The notes under the pieces were generated by a model. The model did not search any database, was not told where the DNA came from, and saw only the letters and a program-made list of their open reading frames with translations. A stretch of DNA of 64,000 nt from Conus ventricosus (Eukaryota > Mollusca > Gastropoda > Neogastropoda > Conidae): positions 46,328,570-46,392,569 of the forward strand of contig CM031600.1 of NCBI GenBank assembly GCA_018398815.1, in the 5' to 3' direction. The position numbers were made by a program, and so were the translations under genes. Position 1 is the stretch's first letter. Each line of letters opens with the position of its first letter. Shown in pieces: positions 61,183 to 64,000 of the stretch.

Positions 61183-63390
61183 AGATCTGTGAAACTCCTG
61201 CCGAAGTGGATTGTTTTCAAACACTGTAACACTGTGAAGGCTTTTAGTCATTTTCCAAATTTTGTGTCCACTTTTTATATTATCTCTTGTGTCTGTCATT
61301 ATTTATCCAGATACACATGAATATATGTTCTGATTAAATATTGACAAAATTAACATTCCTGTCATGTTTTTGTCACAGCTAAGCAAACTTGCAAAAGTTT
61401 GGAGTGTTGAAATAGTGTCTGGTTAAGAAAAAATATAACCCGTCATTTACTAAGGAAGCTTTCCAAATCATGATTTTGTTTCTCCATTTCATTTGACAGA
61501 AACATTTTTCTACAGTATTATGGGTGTAATGGGTAAATCTCTGTCTCATCTTTAAAAGACATTTTTAAAAAATTATCATTGGACAAATGTGAAAGAAAAC
61601 CTCTTGTGTTGTCATCTGTATGTTTTTCACTTTTATAGTCACTGTATTAAAGTATAACATTTTTCAGTCGGCAAAGGTACTTGTTTGTATGTGTGACTAT
61701 TTAGAGTCATTTTAATTGACATCTATACATTTTATGTGATTTCAGCATCTCTCGTCCTGTATATTCTTTGTCAGCTGATCAATGTTAGACATAAGGGAAC
61801 TAACCCAGGGCTCATCAACACATTCCTCAGAGAGGCAGGTCATTTCAGTCAGCAATTTTTTTCCACAATTTTTTCTCTGTAGTCATCCAACCTGTCATGG
61901 GGCTTGGTCACCACTACTATTTATTGAAAAACAGAGAGGGAGAGAGAAATCCCATCAGAATGCTGTATGGATCAAGGTTTTAACATGAAACTTGTGGATC
62001 ACTGACTTTGAACACTGGGTAGTTTGGGGCATCAGGATTTCCTAGCTGCATTGTCAGTAATACCATGAACCATGAAGTTCTTGCTGGTTCTTCAGATCAG
62101 GGCATGTTGTCCTGGTGGACTGCAATGAACTGGCCTTTAACAGGGCTTGTCTGATGTCATGGACTTACTATCACAATATGAACACTGATAAATGACATCC
62201 AATTATGTAGGTAACCATACTGTCTGATGTGTATGTTGCTACCAAACTGTGAAAGAAATGTGAACAAAGCATTCAGTAAACTGATGAAAATCACTAAGAA
62301 AAAAAATCTGTGATTCCATCCAACTAAAGTAAGATTTAATGGATGCTGTTAGTTTCCCAGTTTTAAATTCACATACCTAGAACACAAGTATGAGATGTTG
62401 ATTCTTAAGCAGTCCATTTGTTTATACTGACAGATAGATGCATAGCAGGTTTCATGTCCAACAGATTCAACATGGAACAAAACCTAAAATGAAACACCTG
62501 GACTTTAACAGTTGAAGAACTGTTCTTATTCCACTGTTACTGTATCTGTGATATTATTTGGGTACCGATGGTGTTTGTGCATGTGTCTCTGTGATTTTTT
62601 TGTTTGTTTGTAACATGGACAGTTTTGTTTGTATCATAACAAACAAAACGGATATTTAAGTATACAATCAGTTTTATCTTTTTTCTCCTTCAGTGTACTG
62701 TCTGTATATGTATATATATTTACACTGATATTGATTCTCTTTTTAAACTATGATTACTAATTAAAAAGGATATTTTAACGCTCCATGTGTGTTTGGTGTA
62801 TGTGTATGTTTGAGAGAGAGAGAGAAAGTGTGTGTGTGTGTGGTGTGTGTGTGTGGTGTGACTTGCTAGTTGGCTGTTTGGGAATAAGAATGGTAAGCAA
62901 GATCCTTATCAAATTATGTTGGTTGTATGTTTGACATGGCACTTTAACACCATGAGGAATCATTGGGGCACCACAGTTAGGAACAGATCTTCAGTTCTGT
63001 AAATTGTGTGCCATGGCTTAGGTCTCTGCATGTACTGTACTTTGGTCCTCTAATATCCAATGAAACACTTGCAAGCTTTTTCCCTTTATGATCATCCTAC
63101 ATAGAGTCATTTTTTTCCCCAGTTAAGTACATCGCTGTATATCCTCACAGGTATGATACAAGAAAGGAAGTGTGATACTTTTTTTTTTAAAAAACAAAAT
63201 GGTTGCCAGTTCCTAACATACGCATAAATAGGGATAACATGTTTAATTTGAAACAAATTTATAAAATACATTGACTGTGTAGAGTGCTATGATGAAATCC
63301 TTACATACAAGGAATGTGTCAGCAAACATGTTAGCTAACAGCTGTTATACCTAGTTGCAAAGTGAGGCGAATTCAGGCAGAAATCTAAAC
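61183..63390. other. Downstream non-coding region
   Basis: No supported exon. A GA/GT microsatellite at about 62812-62860. Confidence 0.5.
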
Positions 63391-63399
63391 AAAGTTTAA

Positions 63400-63530
63400 A
63401 TGTAATTAATAGCGAACTGCCAAGAAAACATAGACAAACGAATCACAAGACAAAACAGGACACGTTTCGACCTCTTAGGTCTTCTTCAAGCACGATACAA
63501 AACACTCAGGACAACGAAAATGAACAAACA
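63400..63530 (-). mobile_element. Penelope-type terminal fragment
   Basis: Minus strand contains a hammerhead-like core and neighbouring GTCCTGTTTTGTCTTGTGATTCG-type sequence related to the ends at 14.5 and 28.5 kb. Directly adjoins the SINE copy at 63540. Confidence 0.55.
63461..63490 (-). ncRNA. Hammerhead-like core with minimal stem III
   Basis: Minus strand TTGAAGA (first C changed), extra A, GACC-TAAGA-GGTC, GAAAC-GT-GTC. GAAAC..GUC gives a two-pair stem III with a GU loop, as in minimal Penelope hammerheads. Confidence 0.45.
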
Positions 63531-63539
63531 ATCACTGAT

Positions 63540-63910
63540 CTTCATTCCGATGAGAATAAGGATAATGAGGAGGATCCTATGGATTTCCGTTCTGGTCTGA
63601 GACTTCATGACATGGACAGGGCTGTACTCTACACATACTTTCATAACGCATCCCAGCGTCAACCAGACCTGAGAGATAACAGCAGTGTTGGTCAGGAAAT
63701 TTTAGCAGCACTCTGAAAGATGCATCCATTAAGTGGATGAAACTCGCTTGTGTGGTCCCAGTCTTCCCAACTGAGCCCGTAACAAACTCAACTCTGGATA
63801 GGAGCCGGTCGGGGCAGAAAAATCCCACAAATAAATGGCTCTGATGGGAATCGAACCACAACCTCCCAGTTGGGAGTCGGTGACACTAACCATTTCGCCA
63901 CAGTGGCTGG
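63540..63910 (-). mobile_element. tRNA-headed SINE, short form
   Basis: B box GGTTCGATTCC on the minus strand at 63847-63857, then the same TGGTTGACGCTGGGATGCG and TCCTTATTCTCATC blocks as the 800-bp copy. It ends about 370 bp from the head, without the rest of the body. Confidence 0.8.
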
Positions 63911-64000
63911 TGTCCAGGGACATCTTTATTCGTGGTTCAATAGTATTGCTTAGCAGTTTGATTCTGAAACATGTGCATTGCCAGGCAGAGAGATGTATGG

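Overview
The window is animal nuclear DNA, AT-rich and full of long introns, microsatellites and mobile-element debris. Two host genes can be named by homology (FAM32A and SPATA6) and a third is a spliced gene I cannot name. The repeat types (molluscan-style tRNA-headed SINEs, Penelope-like elements, Polinton, piggyBac) suggest a lophotrochozoan, probably a gastropod mollusc. That assignment is inference, not shown by the sequence.

Layout. 1-2150: microsatellite-rich upstream DNA. 2157-12826 (+): unnamed spliced gene, interrupted by a 100-N gap, with a 5.8-kb intron holding a long SINE and a decayed BED-finger DNA transposon. 12827-20100: intergenic, with a Penelope-like GIY-YIG fragment between inverted repeats (13.3-14.6 kb) and a 52-bp minisatellite (16.0-16.8 kb). 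20108-26295 (-): FAM32A, four exons, complete (110 codons plus stop). 26723-60062 (+): SPATA6, thirteen phase-consistent exons, head to head with FAM32A across about 427 bp. 60063-64000: SPATA6 3' region and more repeats.

The largest structure is a 14.85-kb Polinton/Maverick (30544-45391) in SPATA6 intron 3. It has about 247-bp terminal inverted repeats and a 5-bp target duplication (CCAGT). It carries recognisable pieces of a double jelly-roll type major capsid protein, packaging ATPase, retroviral-type integrase, protein-primed DNA polymerase B (ending just after motif A) and several smaller conserved Polinton ORFs. It also holds one intact 245-codon ORF near the right end. Two later insertions sit inside it: a TTAA-flanked piggyBac derivative (42460-43543) and a 59-bp retroposon that splits the integrase.

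Three observations deserve most attention. (1) SPATA6 exons 2-4 (29.3-46.3 kb), flanking the Polinton, carry five single-base indels, while exons 5-13 and FAM32A carry none. The Polinton genes have the same kind of indels, so part of its apparent decay may be poor consensus sequence. (2) A tiny retroposon family (about 57 bp, constant 5' end, TTATC-type tail, 11-14-bp target duplications) occurs at least six times. (3) At least seven hammerhead-ribozyme-like cores of the Penelope type (CTGANGA, an extra A, stem II, GAAA) are scattered through the window, some in inverted pairs.
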